Source: Burkholderia puraquae | Lineage (GTDB): Bacteria > Pseudomonadota > Gammaproteobacteria > Burkholderiales > Burkholderiaceae | DNA length: 64,000 nucleotides | NCBI RefSeq assembly: GCF_002099195.1 | Contig: NZ_NBYX01000012.1 | Span: 183,418 to 247,417 of the forward strand | Direction of reading: 5' to 3' | Shown here: positions 18,592 through 25,768 of the stretch, piece after piece | Position numbering within the stretch: position 1 is the stretch's first letter | Layout: each line of letters starts with the position of its first letter | Program-made: the position numbers and the translations under genes | Notes under the pieces: generated by a model | Seen by the model: only the letters and a program-made list of their open reading frames with translations | The model's database searches: none | What the model was told of the DNA's origin: nothing

Positions 18592-18957
18592 TCATGCGCC
18601 GAGCTTGCGCAGCAGGTCGTCCTCGCTGGCGACGAACCACACCGATTGCCCGCGATTGGATTCGCGTACGAGTGCGCGGAACGCTTCGCTGCGCGCGAGC
18701 CAGCGCTCGATGTCGCCGACGACGCCCAGCCTGACGCCGTAGTTGACGAGCTTCTGCAGGACGGCGCCCGCGAGGCCGCTTTCGAGCCGGTAGAAGTCGT
18801 CGTGCAGCGCATCGGCGGGGACGGCGATCCAGTCGGCTTCATGCTCGTGCGCGAGCGCGACGAGGTCGAGCGCGTCGCTTTCCCGATGCACAACGGTGGC
18901 GGAAGGGGCACGGACGAGCACGCAGTTGCCGGCTGCCTGGACGACGCGATGATCCAT
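18592..18957 (-). CDS. DUF4180 domain protein
   Basis: A 121-residue cytosolic protein of unknown function. It matches the DUF4180 pattern as I remember it: IAVPADALHDDFYRLESGLAGAVLQKLVNYGVRLGVVGDIE, then AFRALVRESNRGQSVWFVASEDDLLRKLG. The start at 18957 has AGGAG eight bases upstream. A longer form from 18993 is open but has a poorer site. It lies downstream of the MFS gene on the same strand. Confidence 0.75.
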   Translation of the reverse strand: MDHRVVQAAGNCVLVRAPSATVVHRESDALDLVALAHEHEADWIAVPADALHDDFYRLESGLAGAVLQKLVNYGVRLGVVGDIERWLARSEAFRALVRESNRGQSVWFVASEDDLLRKLGA

Positions 18958-19006
18958 CGAGGTCTGCTCCTGCGAAGGGGGAATGACGCTCATCCGTTGC
19001 CGCGCC

Positions 19007-20311
19007 TTACTTGTCGACCAGCCGTTTCGGCACCGACAGCGCGAGCAGTCCGCCGAGCACGAGGAACCCGGCGAGCATGTACATGCCTGAATCGTTGGCG
19101 CCCGTTGCCTGCTTGAGCCAGCCCATCATGTACGGGCTCAGGAAGCCGGCAAGGTTGCCGATCGAGTTGATCATCGCGATGCCGGCCGCGGCCGCCGTGC
19201 CGCCGAGGAATGCGGTCGGCAGGCTCCAGAACAGCGGCAGCGTCGTCAGGATGCCGATCGTCGCGAGCGTGAGGCCGAGCATCGCGAGCGCGGTCTGGTG
19301 CGCCCAGATCACCGACAGCACGAGCCCGAGTGCGCCGATCGCGGCCGGAATCGCGACGTGCCAGCGGCGTTCGCGGTGCTTGTCCGCACTGCGCGCGATC
19401 AGGATCATCGCAACTACCGCCGCTGCATACGGAATCGCCGACAGCAGGCCGATCATGAACGTGTCGGTCACGCCGGTGGCCTTGATGATCGTCGGCAGCC
19501 AGAAGCCGACGCCGTAGAGCCCCATCACGAACGAGAAATAGATCAGCGCCATCAGCCATACGCGCGGGCTCGACATCACGGCGCCGAGCGGCAGGTCTTC
19601 CTTGGTTGCCTCTTCAGCATCGACGTTGCGCGTGAGCAGTGCCTTTTCGTCGTCGGTCAGCCAGTTCGCCTTCGCGATCCGCTCGTCCAGCTTGAGGAAC
19701 ACGACCACGCCGACCAGCACCGACGGGATACCTTCGAGCAGGAACAGCCATTGCCAGCCGTGCCACCCGCTCATGCCGTCGAACGCCTTCAGGATGAAGC
19801 CCGAGAGCGGCCCGCCGATCACGCCGGACAGTGCGACGGCCGTCATGAAGAACGTCGTCATCCGGCCGCGCCGGTGCGCGGGATACCAGTAGGTGAGGTA
19901 GAGGATCACGCCGGGGAAGAAGCCCGCTTCGGCGACGCCGAGCAGGAAGCGCATCACGTAGAACATCGTGGGCGTCGTGACGAACATCGTCAGGATCGAG
20001 ATCACGCCCCACGTCGCCATGATGCGCGCGATCCATACGCGCGCGCCGACCTTGTGCAGGATGATATTGCTCGGCACTTCGAAGAGGAAATAGCCGAAGA
20101 AGAAGATCCCGGCGCCGAGCCCGTAGACGGTGTCGCTGAGGTTCAGGTCGCTCGCCATCTGCAGCTTCGCGAACCCGACGTTCACGCGGTCGAGATACGC
20201 GACCACGTAGCACAGCAGCAGGAGCGGCACGAGCCGCCACGACACCTTGCGGTAGGTTGCTTCCTCGAATGCGCCGGACGAGCCCGGCAGCGACTGCGTC
20301 GATGTTGCCAT
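19007..20311 (-). CDS. MFS transporter, anion:cation symporter (ACS) type
   Basis: A 434-residue inner-membrane carrier with about 12 hydrophobic helices. The N-terminal YRKVSWRLVPLLLLCYVVAYLDRVNVGFAKLQM is the hallmark of the ACS family (hexuronate, glucarate, tartrate, phthalate and similar acids). Loop 2-3 has FFGYFLFEVPSNIILHKVGARVWIARIM. The upstream SDR and aldehyde dehydrogenase genes on the same strand suggest import of an organic or sugar acid that they then oxidise; the substrate is not visible. The Met at 20311 directly precedes the MATSTQ N-terminus. Confidence 0.9.
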   Translation of the reverse strand: MATSTQSLPGSSGAFEEATYRKVSWRLVPLLLLCYVVAYLDRVNVGFAKLQMASDLNLSDTVYGLGAGIFFFGYFLFEVPSNIILHKVGARVWIARIMATWGVISILTMFVTTPTMFYVMRFLLGVAEAGFFPGVILYLTYWYPAHRRGRMTTFFMTAVALSGVIGGPLSGFILKAFDGMSGWHGWQWLFLLEGIPSVLVGVVVFLKLDERIAKANWLTDDEKALLTRNVDAEEATKEDLPLGAVMSSPRVWLMALIYFSFVMGLYGVGFWLPTIIKATGVTDTFMIGLLSAIPYAAAVVAMILIARSADKHRERRWHVAIPAAIGALGLVLSVIWAHQTALAMLGLTLATIGILTTLPLFWSLPTAFLGGTAAAAGIAMINSIGNLAGFLSPYMMGWLKQATGANDSGMYMLAGFLVLGGLLALSVPKRLVDK

Positions 20312-20409
20312 GTTGTCTCCAGTCCTTATAGTTGGCCGGAGCAGACGCAGCAGCGCCCGGTCCGGTTTCGTGCGAAGCAATGCGTGGTTATCGTGCCGGC
20401 CGGGTGCGG

Positions 20410-21168
20410 TCAGATGCAGCGCCCGCCGTCGACTTCGAGACAGACGCCCGTGATGAACTCGGCCTCGTCGGATGCAAGGTACAGCGCCGCGTTCGCGATG
20501 TCCTGCGGCGTCGAGAAGCGGCCGAGCGGGATTGTCGCGAGGAAGCGGCTGCGGTTCTCGGGCGTATCTTCGCAGCCCATGAACTCGGTCATCAGCGCTG
20601 TCTCGCCGAGCACGGGGTTGATGCAGTTCACGCGGATCCGATCGGCGCCGAGCTCGGCCGCGAGCGACTTGCTTGCGGTGATCATCGCGCCCTTCGTGCT
20701 GTTGTACCAGACGAGGCCCGGGCGAGGCCGCACGCCGGCCGTCGACGCGACGTTCACGAACACGCCGCCGCCCTGTTCGCGGAAGTACGGAACGAAGGTC
20801 TGAACGCACCAGAACAGGCTCTTCATGTTGACCGCGTACACGCGGTCGAATTCGGCTTCCGTCACGTCGAGCACCGGCTTGTTGCGGTGCGTGGTGCCCG
20901 CGTTGTTCACGACGATCTGCACCGCGTGGAAATCGTCGAGCGCGGCCTGCAGCAGCGCGTGCCAGTCATCCTGCTTCGACACGTCGCCGGCCACCGCGAT
21001 TGCCTTGCCGCCCGCGAGCGCGATCTCGCTCGCGACGCGCTCGGCCGCCGCGCCGTTCAGGTCGTTGACGACGACGTTCGCGCCTTCGCGCGCATACGTC
21101 TTCGCGATGCCTTCGCCGAACCCCGAGCCGGCGCCCGTGACGATTGCCGTCTTGCCGCTCAACCGCAT
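20410..21168 (-). CDS. Short-chain dehydrogenase/reductase (SDR)
   Basis: A 252-residue classical SDR using NAD(P). It has GAGSGFGEG (Rossmann glycine motif, about residue 12), NNAGTT, the catalytic NVASTAG Ser and the YNSTK Tyr-Lys pair, and a C-terminal ITGVCLEVDGGRCI. Located between an aldehyde dehydrogenase and an ACS-type transporter on the same strand, it probably oxidises an alcohol or sugar derivative in the same pathway. Substrate unknown. Confidence 0.92.
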   Translation of the reverse strand: MRLSGKTAIVTGAGSGFGEGIAKTYAREGANVVVNDLNGAAAERVASEIALAGGKAIAVAGDVSKQDDWHALLQAALDDFHAVQIVVNNAGTTHRNKPVLDVTEAEFDRVYAVNMKSLFWCVQTFVPYFREQGGGVFVNVASTAGVRPRPGLVWYNSTKGAMITASKSLAAELGADRIRVNCINPVLGETALMTEFMGCEDTPENRSRFLATIPLGRFSTPQDIANAALYLASDEAEFITGVCLEVDGGRCI

Positions 21169-21260
21169 GGTGTGTCTCCTGTGCTGGATATGAGTGTCGT
21201 CGTGCTTCGGCACGCGGCCGGGCGCTGCCTGCCGCGTGCCGAGTGCCGCTTGCCGCGCGT

Positions 21261-22700
21261 TCAGCCGTGCCGGATCGCGATCGTTTTCAGCGTGGTGAAG
21301 CCGTACAGTGCCTCGAAGCCCTTCTCGCGGCCATGCCCCGAGTGGCCGACGCCGCCGAACGGCAGCTCGACGCCGCCGCCCGCACCATAGTTGTTGATGA
21401 ACACCTGGCCTGCCCGCAGGCGCCGTGCGAGACGCATCTGGCGTGCGCCGTCGCGCGTCCAGATGCCCGCAACGAGGCCGTACGGCGTGCCGTTCGCCAG
21501 CGCGACGGCTTCGTCTTCGTCGACGAAACGCATCGCGGCGAGCACGGGGCCGAACACTTCCTCCTGCGCGAGCCGGTGCGACGGCGGCACGTCGCGCAAC
21601 AGCGCGGGCGCCTGGTAGAAGCCGCTTTCGGGCGCGTCGGCGACGACCTGCCCATGCGCGGCCATCGGAATGCCGTCGTGCTGCGCATCGGACAGGAAAT
21701 CCCACACGCGCTGCTGCTGCTTCGCGTTGATCAGCGGGCCGCAATCGAGGTCGGCGCGGCTCGGGCCGACGCGCAGCCCGTTGAACGCGGTGGCGAGCCG
21801 CTCGACGAGCGGCTCGTACACCGCGCGCTCGATCAGCACGCGGCTGCCGGCCGAGCAGGTCTGCCCGCCGTTCTGCACGATCGCGGACACGAGCACGGGC
21901 AGCGCCGCCTCGAGATCGGCGTCGGCGAACACGATCTGCGGCGACTTGCCGCCGAGTTCGAGCGTGACGGGTACGTGGTTTTCGGCCGCCATCTGCGTGA
22001 CCAGCTTGCCGGTGGCCGGCGAACCGGTGAACGAGATGTGGTCGATGCCGGAATGGCGTGCCAGCGCGGCACCGGCTTCATGGCCGTAGCCGGTGACGAT
22101 GTTGAGCGCGCCGGCCGGCAAGCCGGCCTCGGCGGCCAGTTCGGCGACGCGCAGCAACGACAGGCACGCATCTTCGGCCGGCTTCACCACGCATGCGTTG
22201 CCGGCCGCGAGCGCGGCGCCGACGCTGCGCCCGAAGATCTGCGTCGGGTAGTTCCACGGCACGATGTGGCCCGTGACGCCGTGCGGTTCGCGCACCGTCA
22301 GCACCGTGTAGCCCGCTTGATAGGGGAGGGTTTCGCCGTGCAGTTTGTCGGCGGCGCCTGCGTAGAACTCGAAGTAGCGCGCGAGCGCGGCTGCGTCGGC
22401 ACGTGCCTGCTTCATCGGCTTGCCGGTGTCGCGCGCCTCGATCGCGGCGAGTTCCTCGAGGGAATCGGCCACGCGTGCCGACAGCCGCATCAGCACGCGG
22501 CCGCGCTCGGCGGCGCTCGCGGCGCCCCACGGGCCCGCGAATGCGTCGCGGGCCGCGGCGACTGCGCGTTCGATGTCGGGCGCCGTGCCGCGGGCGATCG
22601 TTGCGAACGGCTGGCCGTCGGACGGATCGACGACTGCGATGGTTTCCAGTTGCGCGGGCAACGTCCATTCGCCCGCGATGAAGTGCTTCGCCTCTTCCAT
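21261..22700 (-). CDS. NAD(P)-dependent aldehyde dehydrogenase
   Basis: A 479-residue ALDH-superfamily enzyme, first gene of a probable ALDH-SDR-MFS operon. It has the cofactor-binding PWNYPTQIFGRSVGAALAAGN, the Glu motif VTLELGGKSPQIVF, and the catalytic-Cys motif QNGGQTCSAGSRVL. It ends ALYGFTTLKTIAIRHG. Length and all catalytic residues are normal. Its leader directly abuts a 49-bp tandem repeat. Substrate unknown; the setting suggests an aldehyde from sugar-acid or hydroxy-acid breakdown. Confidence 0.93.
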   Translation of the reverse strand: MEEAKHFIAGEWTLPAQLETIAVVDPSDGQPFATIARGTAPDIERAVAAARDAFAGPWGAASAAERGRVLMRLSARVADSLEELAAIEARDTGKPMKQARADAAALARYFEFYAGAADKLHGETLPYQAGYTVLTVREPHGVTGHIVPWNYPTQIFGRSVGAALAAGNACVVKPAEDACLSLLRVAELAAEAGLPAGALNIVTGYGHEAGAALARHSGIDHISFTGSPATGKLVTQMAAENHVPVTLELGGKSPQIVFADADLEAALPVLVSAIVQNGGQTCSAGSRVLIERAVYEPLVERLATAFNGLRVGPSRADLDCGPLINAKQQQRVWDFLSDAQHDGIPMAAHGQVVADAPESGFYQAPALLRDVPPSHRLAQEEVFGPVLAAMRFVDEDEAVALANGTPYGLVAGIWTRDGARQMRLARRLRAGQVFINNYGAGGGVELPFGGVGHSGHGREKGFEALYGFTTLKTIAIRHG

Positions 22701-22710
22701 GCCAGCTCCT

Positions 22711-22857
22711 GTCGACCCGAGTTAGCGCTTCAGCGCTTACTCGGGTCCCATGCTTCGCGGTCGACCCGAGTTAGCGCTTCAGCGCTTACCCAGGCCCCAT
22801 GCTTCGCGGTCGACCCGAGTTAGCGCTTCAGCGCTTACCCAGGCCCCATGCTTCGCA
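22711..22857. repeat. Three tandem 49-bp repeats with internal hairpins
   Basis: Units start at 22711, 22760 and 22809, each beginning GTCGACCCGAGTTAGCGCTT and ending with CCATGCTTCGC plus one base. Each contains an AGCGCT-TC-AGCGCT hairpin. In the first unit the flanks CCCGAG / CTCGGG extend the stem; units 2 and 3 have CCCAGG instead. A degenerate fourth copy (GCGCTTCAGCGC) follows near 22872. The array sits in the 5' leader of the aldehyde dehydrogenase gene, ending 10 bases before its start codon. Confidence 0.9.
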
Positions 22858-22981
22858 GCCAACCGGTACCGGCGCTTCAGCGCCGACGCCGATTCCGTGT
22901 AACGCGCCCGGTGGTTCCACGCCCGGGCATCCGGAACGATTATCGCGCCGATCGTCATCCGGACGCCACCGGTCGATTGGC

Positions 22982-22987
22982 TATAAT
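22982..22987 (+). promoter_or_regulatory. Likely ppa -10 box
   Basis: A perfect TATAAT 86 bases before the ppa start codon. The -35 region at the usual spacing is poor. Confidence 0.5.
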
Positions 22988-23072
22988 GGCGCATTGCCTT
23001 GCGGGGCGCCTGCGGCGATGCATCGGCCGCGGCGCCCTGTCCCGAATTCCCATCGACCTACAGAGAGTGCTC

Positions 23073-23600
23073 ATGAGCTTCAATCATGTTCCGGCCGGCA
23101 AGGACCTGCCGCAAGATTTCAACGTGATCATCGAGATTCCCGCGCAAAGCGATCCGGTGAAGTACGAGGCGGACAAGGAACTGGGCCTTCTCGTCGTCGA
23201 CCGTTTCATCGGCACGGGCATGCGCTATCCGGTGAACTACGGCTACATCCCGCAGACGCTGTCGGGCGACGGCGATCCGGTCGACGTGCTGGTGATCACG
23301 CCGTTCCCGCTGCTGGCCGGCTCGATCGTGCGTTCGCGCGTGCTCGGCATGCTGCAGATGACCGACGAGTCGGGCGTCGACGCGAAGCTGGTCGCGGTGC
23401 CGCACGACAAGGTCTGCCCGATGACGGCAAACCTGAAGTCGATCGACGACGTGCCCGAGTACCTGAAGGACCAGATCAAGCACTTCTTCGAGCAATACAA
23501 GGCGCTCGAGAAGGGCAAGTGGGTGAAGGTCGAAGGCTGGGCCGGCATCGAAGCCGCGCACAAGGAAATCACCGAAGGCGCAGCGAACTACAAGAAGTAA
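23073..23600 (+). CDS. ppa: Inorganic pyrophosphatase
   Basis: A 175-residue family I soluble pyrophosphatase that hydrolyses PPi to drive biosynthesis. It has IPAQSDPVKYEADKELG, the YPVNYGYIPQTLSGDGDPVDVLV stretch with the metal-binding Asp signature, and a typical C-terminus KVEGWAGIEAAHKEI. Single gene with its own promoter and terminator. Confidence 0.97.
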   Translation: MSFNHVPAGKDLPQDFNVIIEIPAQSDPVKYEADKELGLLVVDRFIGTGMRYPVNYGYIPQTLSGDGDPVDVLVITPFPLLAGSIVRSRVLGMLQMTDESGVDAKLVAVPHDKVCPMTANLKSIDDVPEYLKDQIKHFFEQYKALEKGKWVKVEGWAGIEAAHKEITEGAANYKK

Positions 23601-23638
23601 GCAGCGTACCGGCCAACGGCCGGTTCATGCGAAACGCA

Positions 23639-23676
23639 AACCGCGCGTGTCTCCTCAGGAGGCCGCGCGGTTTTGT
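23639..23676. terminator. Terminator between ppa and the convergent GIY-YIG gene
   Basis: AACCGCGCG / CGCGCGGTT stem with a T-rich tail. It overlaps the stop codon of the minus-strand GIY-YIG gene (23655-23657), so that gene's own end is inside the hairpin. Confidence 0.75.
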
Positions 23677-24542
23677 CTTGTGCGCGGTTTTTTCGTGCGG
23701 GGGGACGCGGGCGGGGCGGCGGGCTTGGGTGCGGCTTTCGCGCGAGCTGCGCCTGCCGCGCCGCGGCGGGGGGCCGGGGCGGTCGGGCCGGATTCGGCGG
23801 CCTTCGTGGTCGATGTGCGGCGACGTGCCGGTGCGGGAGCGCTATCGTTTCGCTCGCGCTGGCCGGGTTTGCCGTCGGCAGCCGGTGCTTTTCGTTTCGG
23901 TAGCGTGCGGATCGCGGGCTTGTTCTTTTGCGTCGATGCGCGGCGCGACGATGGGGGCTTCGCGGTCGTCGCGTCGTCGACCTTCGCGTGCTTTGCATCC
24001 GGTGCGGCTTTCGCCTTGTTCGCGGACCTGGCGGAGTTTGCGGATTTCTCGCCCGGAGCGGTTTTTCCGACCTTCGGTTTCCTGACGGATTTCGCGACTG
24101 GCACGGCTTCCCCGGCCTTCGCCGGCGTCGCAGCCTTCACGCCCTTCGTTGTTTTTCCCGCCTTTGTGTCGTCAACCGCCTTCGGCGCGTTGGCGGTTTT
24201 CCCTGGCTTCGGCTTCCTTGGTTCGTGTGCAGGCGGCTGCGCCGCATCGCCGGCCCCGTCGATCGTCACGCCGGCGGGCAACACCGATTCCAGCGTCCGC
24301 AACCCGGCTGCCAGTTCACGCTTCTGCACTGCCGTGAGCCGCTTCACCCAGTATTCGGCGCGCGACGCACTCGAACGGTCGGGCAACGGAAACGACGCGA
24401 GCACCGCACGCGGCTTGCGCGAGCGCGTGTAGCGCGCGCCCTTGCCGGATGCGTGCTCGTCGAAGCGCGCGGCAACGTCGGTCGTGATGCCCGTGTAGAC
24501 GCTGTCGTCGGCGCATTCGATCAGATACAGAAACCAGGACAT
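23655..24542 (-). CDS. GIY-YIG nuclease-domain protein with histone-H1-like basic tail
   Basis: A 295-residue protein. Residues 1-85 are a GIY-YIG domain of the YhbQ/UPF0213 type: WFLYLIECADDSVYTGITTDVAARFDEH, the catalytic Tyr/Arg region and KGARYTRSRKP, ending AEYWVKRLTAVQKREL. This is a complete YhbQ-like unit. The remaining 190 residues are low-complexity, rich in Lys, Ala, Pro and Arg (KPKPGK, KAGKTTKGVKAAT, RRGAAGAARAKAAPKPAAP), like bacterial histone-H1 homologues and eukaryotic H1 tails. The tail should bind DNA or RNA non-specifically. Convergent with ppa. Confidence 0.88.
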   Translation of the reverse strand: MSWFLYLIECADDSVYTGITTDVAARFDEHASGKGARYTRSRKPRAVLASFPLPDRSSASRAEYWVKRLTAVQKRELAAGLRTLESVLPAGVTIDGAGDAAQPPAHEPRKPKPGKTANAPKAVDDTKAGKTTKGVKAATPAKAGEAVPVAKSVRKPKVGKTAPGEKSANSARSANKAKAAPDAKHAKVDDATTAKPPSSRRASTQKNKPAIRTLPKRKAPAADGKPGQRERNDSAPAPARRRTSTTKAAESGPTAPAPRRGAAGAARAKAAPKPAAPPASPRTKKPRTRQNRAAS

Positions 24543-24591
24543 GGCAGGGCGGCGGGATGCGAAGCCGCCAGTGTCTCAGAAAAAGCGCACG

Positions 24592-25626
24592 TCAACGCCA
24601 CCGATCGCCGTGCCCGTCGCGGAAGCGGCTCGGCGCCGCGCCGAGTTCGCGCGTGAAGAAGCGCGTGAACGCGCTGGTCGAACGGAAGCCGACCCGTACG
24701 CCGATCTCGCCGATCGGCAGTTGCGTGTTCAGCAGCAGGTCGCGCGCTTCACCGAGCCGTGCCTGCGCGACGAGCGCGTGAAACCCGACGGCCTCGCGAT
24801 GCAGCCGCCGGCGCAGCGTCCAGCGCGACATTGCGAAGCGCGCGCAGACGTGCTCCATCAGCGTGTCGGACGGCACGTCGGCGTCGTCGGCGGTGCGCAG
24901 CCAGTCGCGCACGCATTGCTCGACCGACGAGCCGAACGTCGAGCGAGCGCGCACGCGTTCGCGCGCGGTGTCGGCCGCATGACGCTGGATGTCCGCGAGC
25001 GGCGCGTTGTAGCGCTCGAACGGCGTGTCGAAGCGCGCGGAGCGCAGCACGACGCGGTTGTGCGCTGCATCGAACGACACCGTCGCGCCGAGGAGGTCGC
25101 GCAGCGCGGCCGCCGGCGCGAACGCGCGCCCCTCGAACGCGGCTTCGTCGACCTGCACGTGCGGATCGTACAGGCGCGCAAGCGCGGCGAGGATCGCGAA
25201 ATTCGCGAACGCGCTGCTGGCGGGCCGGCCGTCGCCCTCGTTCACGTACTCGAGTGCGATCGCGCCGCCGGTTTCGTGCGCGAATACCCAGTCGACGTTG
25301 CCGATCAGTTCGCGGTAGCGCAGGTAGCCGTGCAGTGCATCGCGCAGCGTCGCGGCGTTGCAGGTGATGCCCGCGAGCTCCGGGAACGGCGCGAGCCACG
25401 GCACGACCTGCGGTGGCGGCCGATGCCAGGACATCGGCCATTCGCTCATCAGCCGCATCGCGGCGACGTGCCGGTCGCCGGGGATGCGGCGCGCGTCGTC
25501 GGCAAGATCGGCCGCGCCGATGCCGAGCGTCGCATACAGCGGCGCGACGTCGAAGCCGTTGCGGCGCATGTCGTCGAGCGCCTGACGGTAGATCCGGACG
25601 GATACCGATTTCTGTCGTAGCTCCAT
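24592..25626 (-). CDS. AraC-family transcriptional regulator (OruR/ArgR-like arrangement)
   Basis: A 344-residue regulator. The N-terminal Arabinose_bd-type domain (about 5-190) senses a ligand; the C-terminal AraC HTH pair is clear: TLMEHVCARFAMSRWTLRRRLHREAVGFHALVAQARLGEARDLLLN and IGEIGVRVGFRSTSAFTRFFTRELGAAPSRFR. The ATG at 25626 has GGAGAG at good spacing; an ATG four codons upstream (25638) is possible. It is divergent from the GH3 lipoprotein gene (25769), which may be a target, though this is only positional. Confidence 0.9.
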   Translation of the reverse strand: MELRQKSVSVRIYRQALDDMRRNGFDVAPLYATLGIGAADLADDARRIPGDRHVAAMRLMSEWPMSWHRPPPQVVPWLAPFPELAGITCNAATLRDALHGYLRYRELIGNVDWVFAHETGGAIALEYVNEGDGRPASSAFANFAILAALARLYDPHVQVDEAAFEGRAFAPAAALRDLLGATVSFDAAHNRVVLRSARFDTPFERYNAPLADIQRHAADTARERVRARSTFGSSVEQCVRDWLRTADDADVPSDTLMEHVCARFAMSRWTLRRRLHREAVGFHALVAQARLGEARDLLLNTQLPIGEIGVRVGFRSTSAFTRFFTRELGAAPSRFRDGHGDRWR

Positions 25627-25768
25627 GTCTCTCTCCATGACCTTCGGGTTTGTCCCCGCTGCGAGAGGTCAAGTGCTGCTCCTGCCGGTCAAGCATGGTG
25701 ACCGGTCGATTTTTAGACTCGGACGCTAGGTGTGGCGACAAGTACAACAGATCGATTCAGGAGGATCA

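Noticed and set aside
22711..22857. CRISPR array
   Set aside because: The units are directly adjacent 49-bp repeats without variable spacers, and no cas genes are present.
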